Shown here piece by piece: positions 1 to 5,185 of a stretch of 5,185 bases of DNA. The first letter of the stretch is position 1, and the number at the start of each line of letters is the position of its first letter. The notes beneath the pieces are model-generated. The model searched no databases and had not been told where the DNA came from. It was given only the letters and a program-made list of their open reading frames with translations. The translations under genes and the position numbers were made by a program. The stretch comes from Microcaldota archaeon (GTDB lineage Archaea; Micrarchaeota; Micrarchaeia; Anstonellales; Anstonellaceae), in contig JAPLWY010000050.1 in assembly GCA_026396355.1 (NCBI GenBank), forward strand, positions 1 through 5,185. The letters are read 5' to 3'.

Positions 1-675
1 CTTTCCCATCGGCATGCCAAGCTCAAGCATTTTCCCGCAGAACTCCCTGGAATAAACATGGAGCTCGCAGCTTGAAGAGGAAAATTCCTTTTTCCCATAC
101 TGCGTTTCAATCGAGTGCTTCCTTCTCCTCTCGCACAGGTGCGAGTGGAAGCCCAGCCTTGAAACGTCCTTTTGCATTGCCTCCAGGTCCTCGCGCTTCC
201 CATAGGCAATTGCGCGCATCTTTCTCCCAGATGTGTAAAGCGTTCCGTCCCCCATGAAATAGCCCAGCAGCTTGGCATAGATGGCAAGCTCCTCCACCTT
301 GCCTGCAAAGTTCTGCGGAGCCTCGAACTCAACGCCCTCGAAAAGCGAGACCGCGATTTCCTTCCCTTCTGCAAGTTCGCCAGCCTTTTTCATCCCGTTC
401 CGCGTGAGGATTGGGTGGTCCTCTGAGCAGACCAGCCTTTTGCCGCACCTTGTCCTGACCTCCAGCATTCTCCTGTCCGCTTTCTTGGACATGAATGCAA
501 CAGGCTTTGCAGAGGAAAGGGCGCTTCCCGAAAGCGAGCGCACCTGCAGGGCAGAGCTGTAGACACTGACAAGATAGCCGCCCGACCTCTCGAAGCTTTC
601 AAACTGCGCTGCGAATTTCTCAATTGGCATGCTAAAGCCGAATTCGGTGAGTATTTTCGCATCCTTGGAGGTGCA
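1..675 (-). mobile_element. Intein with LAGLIDADG homing endonuclease inserted in RtcB, partial
   Basis: An intein is a protein element that excises itself and ligates its flanks. It starts at Cys94 of the precursor, exactly where RtcB should read C-G-V-R. Block A is CTSKDAKILTEFG (residues 94-106), with Cys as the first nucleophile. Block B is around 175-184 (CSEDHPILT), with His180 as the usual block B His. The Thr of the common TxxH motif is Ser177 here. It is followed by a typical K-x-A-x-E-L-x-x-G segment at 190-197. The first endonuclease motif (block C) is LGYFMGDG at 230-237, and Asp236 would be the catalytic acid. Downstream, YGKREDLEAMQKDVSRLGF (251-269) and LGMPMGK at the edge also resemble LAGLIDADG-type inteins. 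The second LAGLIDADG motif and splicing blocks F and G lie outside the window, so splicing competence cannot be judged. The same site is occupied by an intein in Pyrococcus RtcB, from memory of that family. The identification rests on sequence motifs only. Confidence 0.9.
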
Positions 676-954
676 GTTGATATCATAACCGACTCCCCCC
701 GGGCTTACTATGCCTCCCTGTTCACGGTCAAATGCCGCAACCCCCCCAATCGGAAACCCATAGCCCTCATGCCCGTCAGGCATGAGAAGGGCATGGCTCA
801 CAATGCCCGGGAGCGTTGCGACGTTTTTCAATTGCCCGAACGTCCTGTCGCTGCCCATGCTTGCAACCATTTTCTCGGTCGCAATCACGCGCGCAGGCAC
901 GCGCATCTTGCCTTCCTTTTCAATCTCCCACAAAGCATCAGAAACCTTTTTCAT
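1..954 (-). CDS. rtcB: RNA-splicing ligase RtcB, intein-containing, partial (3' end beyond window)
   Basis: RtcB joins RNA 2',3'-cyclic-phosphate or 3'-phosphate ends to 5'-OH ends using GTP and Mn2+, and seals tRNA exons after intron removal in archaea. The reverse strand reads through 318 codons from the ATG at 954 to the left edge without a stop. Residues 17-93 are clearly RtcB: MRVPARV near 17, LPGIVSHALLMPDGHEGYGF about 48-67, FPIGGVAAFD about 67-76 and SPGGVGYDINC at 84-94. By comparison with Pyrococcus horikoshii RtcB (Asp95, Cys98), Asp91 and Cys94 correspond to the metal-binding Asp and Cys. After Cys94 the family sequence (G-V-R) is replaced by an intein that continues past the edge, so the remaining catalytic His residues and the GMP-attachment His are not visible. 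The ATG is preceded by AGGTGA at good spacing, only 4 bases after the upstream stop, which supports this start and an operon. The family assignment is very secure; only about 93 extein residues are in view. Confidence 0.95.
   Translation of the reverse strand, partial: MKKVSDALWEIEKEGKMRVPARVIATEKMVASMGSDRTFGQLKNVATLPGIVSHALLMPDGHEGYGFPIGGVAAFDREQGGIVSPGGVGYDINCTSKDAKILTEFGFSMPIEKFAAQFESFERSGGYLVSVYSSALQVRSLSGSALSSAKPVAFMSKKADRRMLEVRTRCGKRLVCSEDHPILTRNGMKKAGELAEGKEIAVSLFEGVEFEAPQNFAGKVEELAIYAKLLGYFMGDGTLYTSGRKMRAIAYGKREDLEAMQKDVSRLGFHSHLCERRRKHSIETQYGKKEFSSSSCELHVYSREFCGKMLELGMPMGK
244..267 (-). other. First LAGLIDADG (block C) motif of the intein endonuclease
   Basis: Codons 230-237 of the rtcB precursor read L-G-Y-F-M-G-D-G, the dodecapeptide-type helix that forms half of the dimer-like core of LAGLIDADG homing nucleases and supplies one metal-binding acidic residue, here Asp236. 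The acidic residue and both flanking glycines are kept, so this half of the nuclease looks intact. The second motif is not in view. Confidence 0.8.
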
Positions 955-958
955 GAGT

Positions 959-964
959 TCACCT
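959..964 (-). promoter_or_regulatory. Ribosome binding site of rtcB overlapping the upstream stop codon
   Basis: The minus strand reads AGGTGA at 964-959, then ACTC, then the rtcB ATG at 954. The TGA of this hexamer (961-959) is the stop codon of the membrane-protein gene. Ribosomes ending the first gene therefore sit on the rtcB Shine-Dalgarno, which suggests translational coupling. It also settles the rtcB start. Confidence 0.75.
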
Positions 965-1420
965 TTTCTTTCCCTTTTTCGCCTGCGCTTTTTCCTGCGC
1001 AATCTCAGGCGGCTCACTCTTCTCGCTTGGCAATGCAAAGTAAAGCAGCGCAAAGTAAACAAAAACCCCTGCCACTGCAAACGGGATTCCCTGCGCCAGG
1101 TCTGTTCCAATAGGGTAGCCAACATAGCTGGCAACCAAATTCCAGCCCACGCTCAGCAGAATAACAATCACGAAATTTGAAAATGCCAGCCCCACTGCGC
1201 TCTTTTTCTGGAATTTGAAAACCAGCGCAGAGAGCAAATAAGTGAATGCGAATATGAGCGCAACCGCATAAAGCGCTGCAAAAACCCCGAATATAGACGG
1301 CAAATACACGCCAGTTACAAGATAAATCAGCGTATTGAACAGCGCCGCAAGCACAAACGAGGCAAACACTGCTGCAAAATACTGAAACTTCGCAATGTCC
1401 TTCAGGTTTTCGCATTCCAT
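959..1420 (-). CDS. Small four-helix membrane protein, unknown function
   Basis: This is a 153-residue protein that I do not recognise. Hydrophobic segments at about 12-36, 41-68, 76-100 and 111-131 predict four membrane helices. The N-terminus is short and polar (MECENLKDIAKFQ). The C-terminus from about 132 is a charged tail rich in Lys, Glu and Ala ending KKGKKR, probably cytoplasmic. Positive charges between helices 2 and 3 (KFQKK, 69-73) and in the C-tail would place both on the cytoplasmic side under the positive-inside rule, giving an N-in, C-in topology. No enzyme motif or Cys/His metal cluster is visible. The start is supported by GAGGTG ending 5-6 bases before the ATG. It lies 24 bases after the htpX stop and 4 bases before rtcB, so it is most likely the middle gene of an operon. 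A second reading frame over the same stretch is a shadow. Confidence 0.8.
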   Translation of the reverse strand: MECENLKDIAKFQYFAAVFASFVLAALFNTLIYLVTGVYLPSIFGVFAALYAVALIFAFTYLLSALVFKFQKKSAVGLAFSNFVIVILLSVGWNLVASYVGYPIGTDLAQGIPFAVAGVFVYFALLYFALPSEKSEPPEIAQEKAQAKKGKKR

Positions 1421-1425
1421 TTTCC

Positions 1426-1431
1426 CACCTC
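1426..1431 (-). promoter_or_regulatory. Ribosome binding site of the four-helix membrane protein gene
   Basis: The minus strand has GAGGTG within the 24-base gap between the htpX stop and the ATG at 1420, with the usual spacing of about 5 bases. It decides the start of the 153-residue gene. No promoter-like element is visible in this gap, in line with co-transcription from the htpX promoter. Confidence 0.7.
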
Positions 1432-1444
1432 TCAGTTTTCCCGA

Positions 1445-1795
1445 TTAGCCCGCAATCTGCTTCTTCACCATCATCAGCCTCTCCAGCCTTTTTGCAGTGA
1501 GAGGGTGCGTCATGAGTATCTCGAATGCGCCATTCTTCTTCTCCCTCTCAATCGCTTCCGTAAGCGCAACATCATTCCCTGTCCTTATTGCGCCGGCAAT
1601 TTCAGCCGCATTCATCTTCCCGCCTGATGCCTCTGCAAAGTAAAGCGCCTTCACCATCGAGCCAGAGTCGCTTTTTGCCGGACCGGCTGCCTGCCCGTAG
1701 CTTATTTTTGCAAGCGCGCTCATGAGCGCAGTCGGGTTGCCGGTAACTCTTGCCGAAAACTCATCCGCAAAATATTCCCTCTGCCTTGAAAGCAA
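1445..1795 (-). pseudogene. htpX: HtpX-like M48 protease, C-terminal part in a shifted frame
   Basis: This frame carries the second half of the HtpX peptidase domain. It begins LSRQREYFADEFSARVTGNP, where the E-x-x-x-D motif (E-Y-F-A-D) supplies the Glu that is the third zinc ligand of M48 proteases. It continues through a helical region with LMSALAKISYG and MTHPLTAKRLERL, the latter a conserved HPxxxxRI/L-type feature near the end of the family, and stops with TAA at 1447-1445. It is not a separate gene. The frame opens only because a TAA lies at 1798-1796, the only start candidate at its head is a TTG, and no Shine-Dalgarno sits at useful distance. It is the continuation of the frame that starts at 2369, displaced by one base, and appears to lack part of the preceding membrane helix. 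If the lesion is real this part would not be translated; if it is a sequencing error the gene is a normal htpX of roughly 320 residues. Confidence 0.85.
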
Positions 1796-2369
1796 TTATT
1801 GTAATTATGCTGCTTCTCCCCCTGTCATCCCTGCCGAATATCAGCACGCCAAAGTAAAGCATCATGGGCAAGATGCTGGCAATCGTCATCACCGCCACAT
1901 CGCGGTTGTTTATGTGCCCCATCTCGTGCGCAAGCACTCCCTCTATTTCCTCTGGCGTAAGCACATTCAATATTCCCGAATGCACTGCAATATTCGAGTC
2001 AGACTGCGTCCTGCCGAACGCAAAAGCAGTGGGCGAGGCATTCTGCACAATGTAAAGCTTTGGCATAGGCAGCTTTGCCTTTGAGGCTATTTTCTGCACG
2101 ATTGCGAAAAGCTCAGGCGCCTGCTCGCGCGAAAGCTGTTTCGCACCTGTTGAGAACTTTATGATTGCCGGGCCGAAATACCACTGCACGCCAAGCATCA
2201 CAAGCGACACAAGCAGCCAGAAGAACACGCTTCCCGAGCCCGCAATTCCCGTGGCATTCAGCAGCAGGCCGATAAGCGCGGCAATCACGCCGAATATCAG
2301 CACGCTGGTGACCAATATCCTAATCCGCATTCCCCATCCTGGGTTGAAACCAACATCAGAAGATGCCAT
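1761..2369 (-). pseudogene. htpX: HtpX-like M48 membrane metalloprotease, N-terminal part, frameshifted
   Basis: HtpX is a zinc-dependent endopeptidase of the cytoplasmic membrane that degrades misfolded membrane proteins. This frame encodes 202 residues. Two N-terminal membrane helices lie at about 17-38 and 47-64. The conserved segment A-x-x-L-P-M-P-K-L-Y-I-V at about 98-108 follows, then NASPTAFAFGR at 110-120, then the zinc motif HEMGH at 148-152 with NNRD just after it, and a third helix at about 157-178. The last nine residues (FKAEGIFCG) are frame-shifted nonsense that ends at TGA 1763-1761; the proper continuation lies in another frame. The start is supported by GAGGT 6 bases upstream. 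A later Met at residue 14 is less likely because it has no such site. The product as it stands has two zinc His residues and the catalytic Glu but lacks the third zinc ligand, so it should be inactive. It heads a probable three-gene operon. Confidence 0.88.
1788..1806 (-). other. Lesion in htpX: frameshift with probable small deletion
   Basis: Reading leftward, the first frame is family-like through GRDDRGRSSIITII, and the second becomes family-like from L-L-S-R-Q at 1795. Only about 5-7 hydrophobic residues remain between the Gly/Ser-rich loop and L-S-R, whereas archaeal HtpX proteins, as I recall them, have about 20 (the fourth membrane helix). About 15 residues thus seem lost, and the net change is not a multiple of three (one base too many, or two lost, modulo three). 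The spot contains the short direct repeat ATAATT-ACA-ATAATT, a plausible slippage or repeat-collapse site. The deletion size is an estimate from remembered homologues. Confidence 0.65.
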
Positions 2370-2375
2370 ATGTCT

Positions 2376-2380
2376 ACCTC
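2376..2380 (-). promoter_or_regulatory. Ribosome binding site of htpX
   Basis: The minus strand reads GAGGT six bases before the ATG at 2369. It selects this start over the in-frame Met 13 codons later. With the TATA box at about 2409 the transcript would begin only a few bases upstream, so the leader is very short. Confidence 0.7.
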
Positions 2381-2404
2381 TTTCGGATTAATCTCTCGCA
2401 ATCA

Positions 2405-2413
2405 GTATAAATA
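2405..2413 (-). promoter_or_regulatory. TATA box for the leftward htpX operon
   Basis: The minus strand reads TATTTATAC, close to the archaeal TATA consensus (TTTATATA-like). Its centre lies about 40 bases before the htpX ATG, so a start 25-27 bases downstream falls near 2380-2385, just ahead of the GAGGT site. The spacing fits well. The plus-strand reading, TATAAATA, could also bind TBP, but it is about 125 bases from top6B. Confidence 0.55.
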
Positions 2414-2423
2414 GATTGTTACT

Positions 2424-2454
2424 CCCGAACGGGCGGTTGCGCGATTCGCAAACC
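2424..2454. repeat. Two adjacent inverted repeats, candidate operator
   Basis: CCCG-AA-CGGG at 2424-2433 is a perfect short palindrome. Directly next to it, GGTTGCG (2435-2441) pairs with CGCAAACC (2447-2454) across a five-base loop, with one unpaired A. Both lie just upstream of the leftward TATA box, where a regulator could act on either unit. The stems are short and could arise by chance; no known regulator motif is recognised. Confidence 0.35.
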
Positions 2455-2533
2455 ATAACCAATATTAATCCAATCCGCGTTCTTTTTACGACCAGTTGAA
2501 CCTGCGAGAAAGCCATAATTGCAAAGTGGTTAG

Positions 2534-4183
2534 ATGGCACAGACGACAACCGAAAAGATTTTCTCAGAATTCCGCGAGCACTCGGTAGCGGAGTTTTTCA
2601 AGAAGAACCAGCAGATGCTCGGCTTTTCAGGCAAGACGCGCTCGCTCACCACCATAATACACGAATACGTCACCAACTCGCTGGACGCCTGCGAAGAGGC
2701 AGGCATCCTTCCTGAGGTCACGATAAACATACGCGAAATAGACAAGGAGCGCTACATAGTTTCGGTGGGCGACAATGGGCCCGGCATTCCTGAAAAGCAC
2801 ATAGGAAAGGCGCTTGGGCAGATGCTGGCAGGCACAAAGTTCCACCGCTACGCGCAGCAAAGGGGGCAGCAGGGGATTGGCGCCTCAGGCTGCACAATGT
2901 ATTCCCAGATAACAACCGGCAAGCCTGTAAAGGTAATCTCCCGCTATGACACCAAGAAAATCTCCTGCGAAATAACAATCGACCTCAAGTCCAACAGCCC
3001 GCAAATACGCAACTTGGTGAAGGAAGAGGGCGATTTCGGGCACGGGCTTGCAATCGAGGCAGAAGTGGCTGAAGTAAAGTACGACAAGAGCAGCTTCGGC
3101 GTCTACGAATACGTGCGCAGGACCGCGCTTGCCAACCCGCACCTGCAGATTTCGCTTCATGACCCGGAAGGCCAGGACCACTCGTTCCCGCGCTCTTCCG
3201 ACATAATACCCGCAAAGCCGGTGGTGGTCCAGCCCCACCCGCTTGGCATTTCCACCAATGACATGATAGACTTTGCGCACCGCGAGCGCGAATTCAAGAG
3301 AGTTTCTTCCTTCCTGCAAGAAAGATTCGTGCGAGTATCAGCGGCAAAAGTGGACGAGCTAAAGCAGCTTGTCCCTGACGTTGACTTCAACAAGGCGCCA
3401 TCAGAACTCCAATGGGTGGAGGCTGAAAAAATAGTCAAGGCAATACACAACCCGAACGTGAAGTGGATTGCCCCGGCAACCGACTCGGTAAAGCCAATCG
3501 GAAAAGCGCAGATAGAAAAATCGCTCACCAACATACTGGCGCCCCAATTCATAGCAGTTGCCGAGCGCTCTCCGAAAATCTACAAGGGAGGCATACCTTT
3601 CATGGTGGAAGCCGCGCTCGCATACGGGGGCGGAGCAGGCAAGAAAGCCGGCGACCTGTCCTCAAGCGAAGTTATACGCTATGCAAACCGCGCCCCTCTT
3701 CTCTTCGACAACTCAGGCTGCGCAATTTCCGAGGCAGTAAAGGCAATTGACTGGAAGCGCTACAAGCTCAAGAATTTCGAGGAAGAGCCCCTCTCAGTAT
3801 TGGTCAATATTTCATCAGTTTACGTCCCTTACACTTCTGCAGGCAAGCAGGCAATCTCTAACGACGAGGAAATACTGCAGGAAATAAAGAATGCAATAAT
3901 GGAGGCTGCGCGCGACCTGCAATCCTACCTTTCCGGAATAAGGCGCGATGCTGACAGGAAGGAAAGGCGAAAGGCGGTGCTGCGCTACGTGCCCCAGCTT
4001 TCGCGCGACCTGACCGAGCTTGCAGGCAAAGGCAGCCCAAAGGAGCTTGAAAAAACCCTTTTGCACCTCATTGAAACCAAGTACTCAAGCGAAATAGAAA
4101 GCGAGGAAGGCGAGGCAGAGGCAAAGAACGGGAAAAACGGCAATGGCAAGGAAGAGAAAGAAGAGGATGAAGTGGAAGAATAA
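2534..4183 (+). CDS. top6B: DNA topoisomerase VI subunit B (ATPase subunit)
   Basis: This is the GHKL-type ATPase subunit of topoisomerase VI, which dimerises on ATP binding and drives strand passage through the break made by subunit A. The 549-residue protein is complete. The Bergerat fold is clear: the N-box HEYVTNSLDA at 43-52 has Glu44 as the likely general base and Asn48 as the Mg ligand. DNGPGIP is at 80-86, and the glycine-rich lid RGQQGIGASG at 110-119. A linker and helix-two-turn-helix region spans about 230-310. The transducer domain of about 310-465 contains APATDSVKPIG, YANRAPLLFD (383-392) and VPYTSAGKQAI (431-441), with Lys438 as the probable switch lysine that contacts the ATP gamma-phosphate. 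The C-terminal ~30 residues are a Glu/Lys/Gly/Asn-rich tail. The start gives the expected N-terminus (EKIFSEFREHSVAEFF), although the ribosome site is weak. top6A follows after 11 bases. Confidence 0.98.
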   Translation: MAQTTTEKIFSEFREHSVAEFFKKNQQMLGFSGKTRSLTTIIHEYVTNSLDACEEAGILPEVTINIREIDKERYIVSVGDNGPGIPEKHIGKALGQMLAGTKFHRYAQQRGQQGIGASGCTMYSQITTGKPVKVISRYDTKKISCEITIDLKSNSPQIRNLVKEEGDFGHGLAIEAEVAEVKYDKSSFGVYEYVRRTALANPHLQISLHDPEGQDHSFPRSSDIIPAKPVVVQPHPLGISTNDMIDFAHREREFKRVSSFLQERFVRVSAAKVDELKQLVPDVDFNKAPSELQWVEAEKIVKAIHNPNVKWIAPATDSVKPIGKAQIEKSLTNILAPQFIAVAERSPKIYKGGIPFMVEAALAYGGGAGKKAGDLSSSEVIRYANRAPLLFDNSGCAISEAVKAIDWKRYKLKNFEEEPLSVLVNISSVYVPYTSAGKQAISNDEEILQEIKNAIMEAARDLQSYLSGIRRDADRKERRKAVLRYVPQLSRDLTELAGKGSPKELEKTLLHLIETKYSSEIESEEGEAEAKNGKNGNGKEEKEEDEVEE

Positions 4184-4188
4184 AGCGC

Positions 4189-4194
4189 GGTGGT
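4189..4194 (+). promoter_or_regulatory. Candidate ribosome binding site of top6A
   Basis: GGTGGT lies between the top6B stop and the top6A ATG at 4195 with no spacer. This is unusually close. Using the adjacent GTG at 4198 gives a spacing of 3 bases, so the true start could be one codon later. Confidence 0.45.
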
Positions 4195-5185
4195 ATGGTG
4201 GCAAAGGAAAGCGAAAAACCAAAGAAGCAATCAGCCAACCAGGATTCCGAGCTGGTGGCAAAAAAGCTCGAGCAGCTCGGGCTGGACATGCTCTCGCAAG
4301 TGGACAATGAGACGTCGCCCACCTTCACAACTTCCCTTCGCGGCAAGGGCAACATAATTTACGATAACGGGCTGGGCTACATAAGGCTGGGCGACAAGAC
4401 AGAGGAGCGCCGCTTCATAAACGTTGGGCAGGCGCGCAAGTTCATGCAGACAGTGGCAATTGCCTCAAAGTGCAAAAAATTCCTGAGGGAAGACGCGCAC
4501 ACCTCGATAAGAGGTCTTTACTACCAGCTAAAGTTCTCGCTTGGCGAGGATTTGGACGAGGAGCTTTTCTCCGAGCAGTCAGAAAGCAACCCCCTGATTG
4601 AAGACTTGGAAGTTGCAATGCACCTAAAACGCGAGGACCTAAACCTCAACACAGACAGGAAAGGCGTGGTGGCTGGCCCGCTTGTGCTGAAGGACAAATT
4701 CGGCGGGGACGAGACCGAAATAGACTGCACCAAGCAGGGCAGGAGCGGCTGGATGATTCCCTCTGACGTTGACAATGGCATGGAGTTCAAGTCTGTTGAC
4801 GCTGATTATGTTCTCGTAGTTGAAAAGGACGCAATGTGGCAGCGCCTCAATGAAGACAAGTTCTGGAGAAAGGAAAATTGCATACTGATTTCCCCCAAGG
4901 GGCAGGCAAGCCGCGGCTGCCGCCGCCTTATCAGGAAGCTCGCCAGCCGGAAGCTCCCGGTTTACTGCTTCACAGACTGCGATGCCTGGGGCTGGTACAT
5001 CTACTGGGCAATAAAGTCAGGCAGCATGAACCTTGCCTATCTTGGCAATGACATAGCCACGCCCGAAGCGCGCTTTGTGGGAGTGACGATGCGCGACATA
5101 AAGGACTATGACTTCCTGGCGCAGCTCACCATAAAGGCAAAGGAAGTGGACATCAAGCGCGCAGAGGAAATGCTCTCCTACGACT
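4195..5185 (+). CDS. top6A: DNA topoisomerase VI subunit A, partial (3' end beyond window)
   Basis: This is the DNA-cleaving subunit of topoisomerase VI, homologous to eukaryotic Spo11. From the ATG at 4195 the frame is open for 330 residues to the right edge. The winged-helix 5Y-CAP domain holds the catalytic tyrosine in SIRGLYYQLK, at Tyr110 (second of the pair 109-110). A conserved stretch around 125-160 (EQSESNPLIEDLEV) follows. The Toprim domain shows VLVVEKDAMWQRL with Glu210 as metal ligand, then KGQASRGCRRLIRKL (235-249), then TDCDAWGWYIY (260-270) with Asp261 and Asp263 forming the D-x-D motif. The middle residue is Cys where Gly or Ala is more usual, as I recall. The family is about 360-390 residues long, so roughly 40-60 C-terminal residues are missing. 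GGTGGT directly abuts the ATG; the GTG codon that follows it is an alternative start. The gene starts 11 bases after the top6B stop and is surely co-transcribed with it. Confidence 0.97.
   Translation, partial: MVAKESEKPKKQSANQDSELVAKKLEQLGLDMLSQVDNETSPTFTTSLRGKGNIIYDNGLGYIRLGDKTEERRFINVGQARKFMQTVAIASKCKKFLREDAHTSIRGLYYQLKFSLGEDLDEELFSEQSESNPLIEDLEVAMHLKREDLNLNTDRKGVVAGPLVLKDKFGGDETEIDCTKQGRSGWMIPSDVDNGMEFKSVDADYVLVVEKDAMWQRLNEDKFWRKENCILISPKGQASRGCRRLIRKLASRKLPVYCFTDCDAWGWYIYWAIKSGSMNLAYLGNDIATPEARFVGVTMRDIKDYDFLAQLTIKAKEVDIKRAEEMLSYD

Larger units (their letters stand above)
2370..2533. promoter_or_regulatory. Divergent promoter region between htpX operon and top6BA
   Basis: This 164-base gap has no gene and separates two divergent transcription units. 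It is richer in A and T near its two sides than in the middle. The leftward TATA element is described separately. For the rightward top6B promoter two weak candidates exist: TTTTTA at 2483-2488, which would place the start near 2510 and give a short leader, and AATATTAA around 2461-2468, which would give a leader of about 45 bases. Neither is a strong archaeal box. Directly upstream of the top6B ATG there is only AAGTGGTTAG, a weak Shine-Dalgarno. The middle holds two small dyads, and GGATTAAT at 2385-2392 is matched by its inverted copy ATTAATCC at 2464-2471. Confidence 0.6.

Noticed and set aside
72..562. Several plus-strand open frames of 61-93 codons at the left end
   Set aside because: They run antisense to the rtcB/intein frame, which is open for 318 codons and matches known motifs. 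The plus-strand translations are Ser/Pro/Phe-rich with no recognisable motif.
390..686. 98-codon minus-strand frame overlapping rtcB
   Set aside because: It is an out-of-frame shadow of the intein-coding region, Arg/Ser-rich and without motifs.
769..1180. Plus-strand frames of 114 and 132 codons
   Set aside because: They are antisense to the rtcB start and the membrane-protein gene; no ribosome site or family features support them.
1445..1795. The C-terminal htpX fragment as an independent short gene starting at TTG
   Set aside because: There is no Shine-Dalgarno at a suitable distance, the TTG lies just after a frame-closing TAA, and the content is exactly the second half of the protease domain.
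1788..1800. Programmed ribosomal frameshift in htpX
   Set aside because: No classic slippery heptamer or downstream structure is evident, and a one-base shift would still leave the fourth membrane helix too short. A deletion or assembly error explains the data better.
2370..2533. tRNA, small RNA, CRISPR repeat or riboswitch in the intergenic gap
   Set aside because: No cloverleaf, repeated units or extended structure was seen in 164 bases; only short dyads and promoter elements are present.
2885..3319. 144-codon minus-strand frame inside top6B
   Set aside because: It is the mirror of a strongly conserved Top6B coding region and has no independent support.
4521..4790. 89-codon minus-strand Ser-rich frame inside top6A
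   Set aside because: It is a shadow of the top6A frame; its composition is typical of antisense reading.

Overview
This window is archaeal. The right half carries the two subunits of type IIB DNA topoisomerase VI (top6B, then top6A running off the right edge), adjacent and on the same strand as in many archaea. The left half carries, on the opposite strand, an HtpX-type M48 membrane protease, a small four-helix membrane protein and the RNA ligase RtcB. The intergenic gap has an archaeal-type TATA element rather than bacterial -35/-10 boxes, and several starts have GGTG-type Shine-Dalgarno sequences. The lineage cannot be fixed from this sequence; a euryarchaeal or DPANN-type genome is a guess.

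Layout: (1) 1-954, minus strand: the 5' part of rtcB. It has no terminal stop because it leaves the left edge. The protein matches RtcB up to the metal-binding motif D-I-N-C, and from that Cys onward it becomes an intein (residues 94-318 visible) with splicing blocks A and B and a first LAGLIDADG homing endonuclease motif. (2) 959-1420, minus: a 153-residue protein with four predicted membrane helices and a Lys-rich tail, not recognised. (3) 1445-2369, minus: htpX, broken into two reading frames near 1795. About 15 residues of the fourth membrane helix seem to be missing as well, which separates the HExxH zinc motif from the third zinc ligand. (4) 2370-2533: a divergent intergenic region with a leftward TATA box and small dyads. 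(5) 2534-4183, plus: top6B, complete. (6) 4195-5185, plus: top6A, about 330 residues visible with the catalytic Tyr and Toprim residues present.

The three leftward genes are spaced 24 and 4 bases apart and probably form one operon. The rtcB ribosome binding site overlaps the stop codon of the gene before it, which suggests translational coupling. Top6B and Top6A form the A2B2 enzyme that relaxes and decatenates DNA. The leftward operon pairs membrane protein quality control (HtpX) with RNA ligation and tRNA splicing (RtcB); any functional link is speculative.

I see no wholly new system. The two points most worth a second look are the intein in the RtcB active-site motif and the lesion in htpX, which may be a true pseudogene or a sequencing/assembly error.
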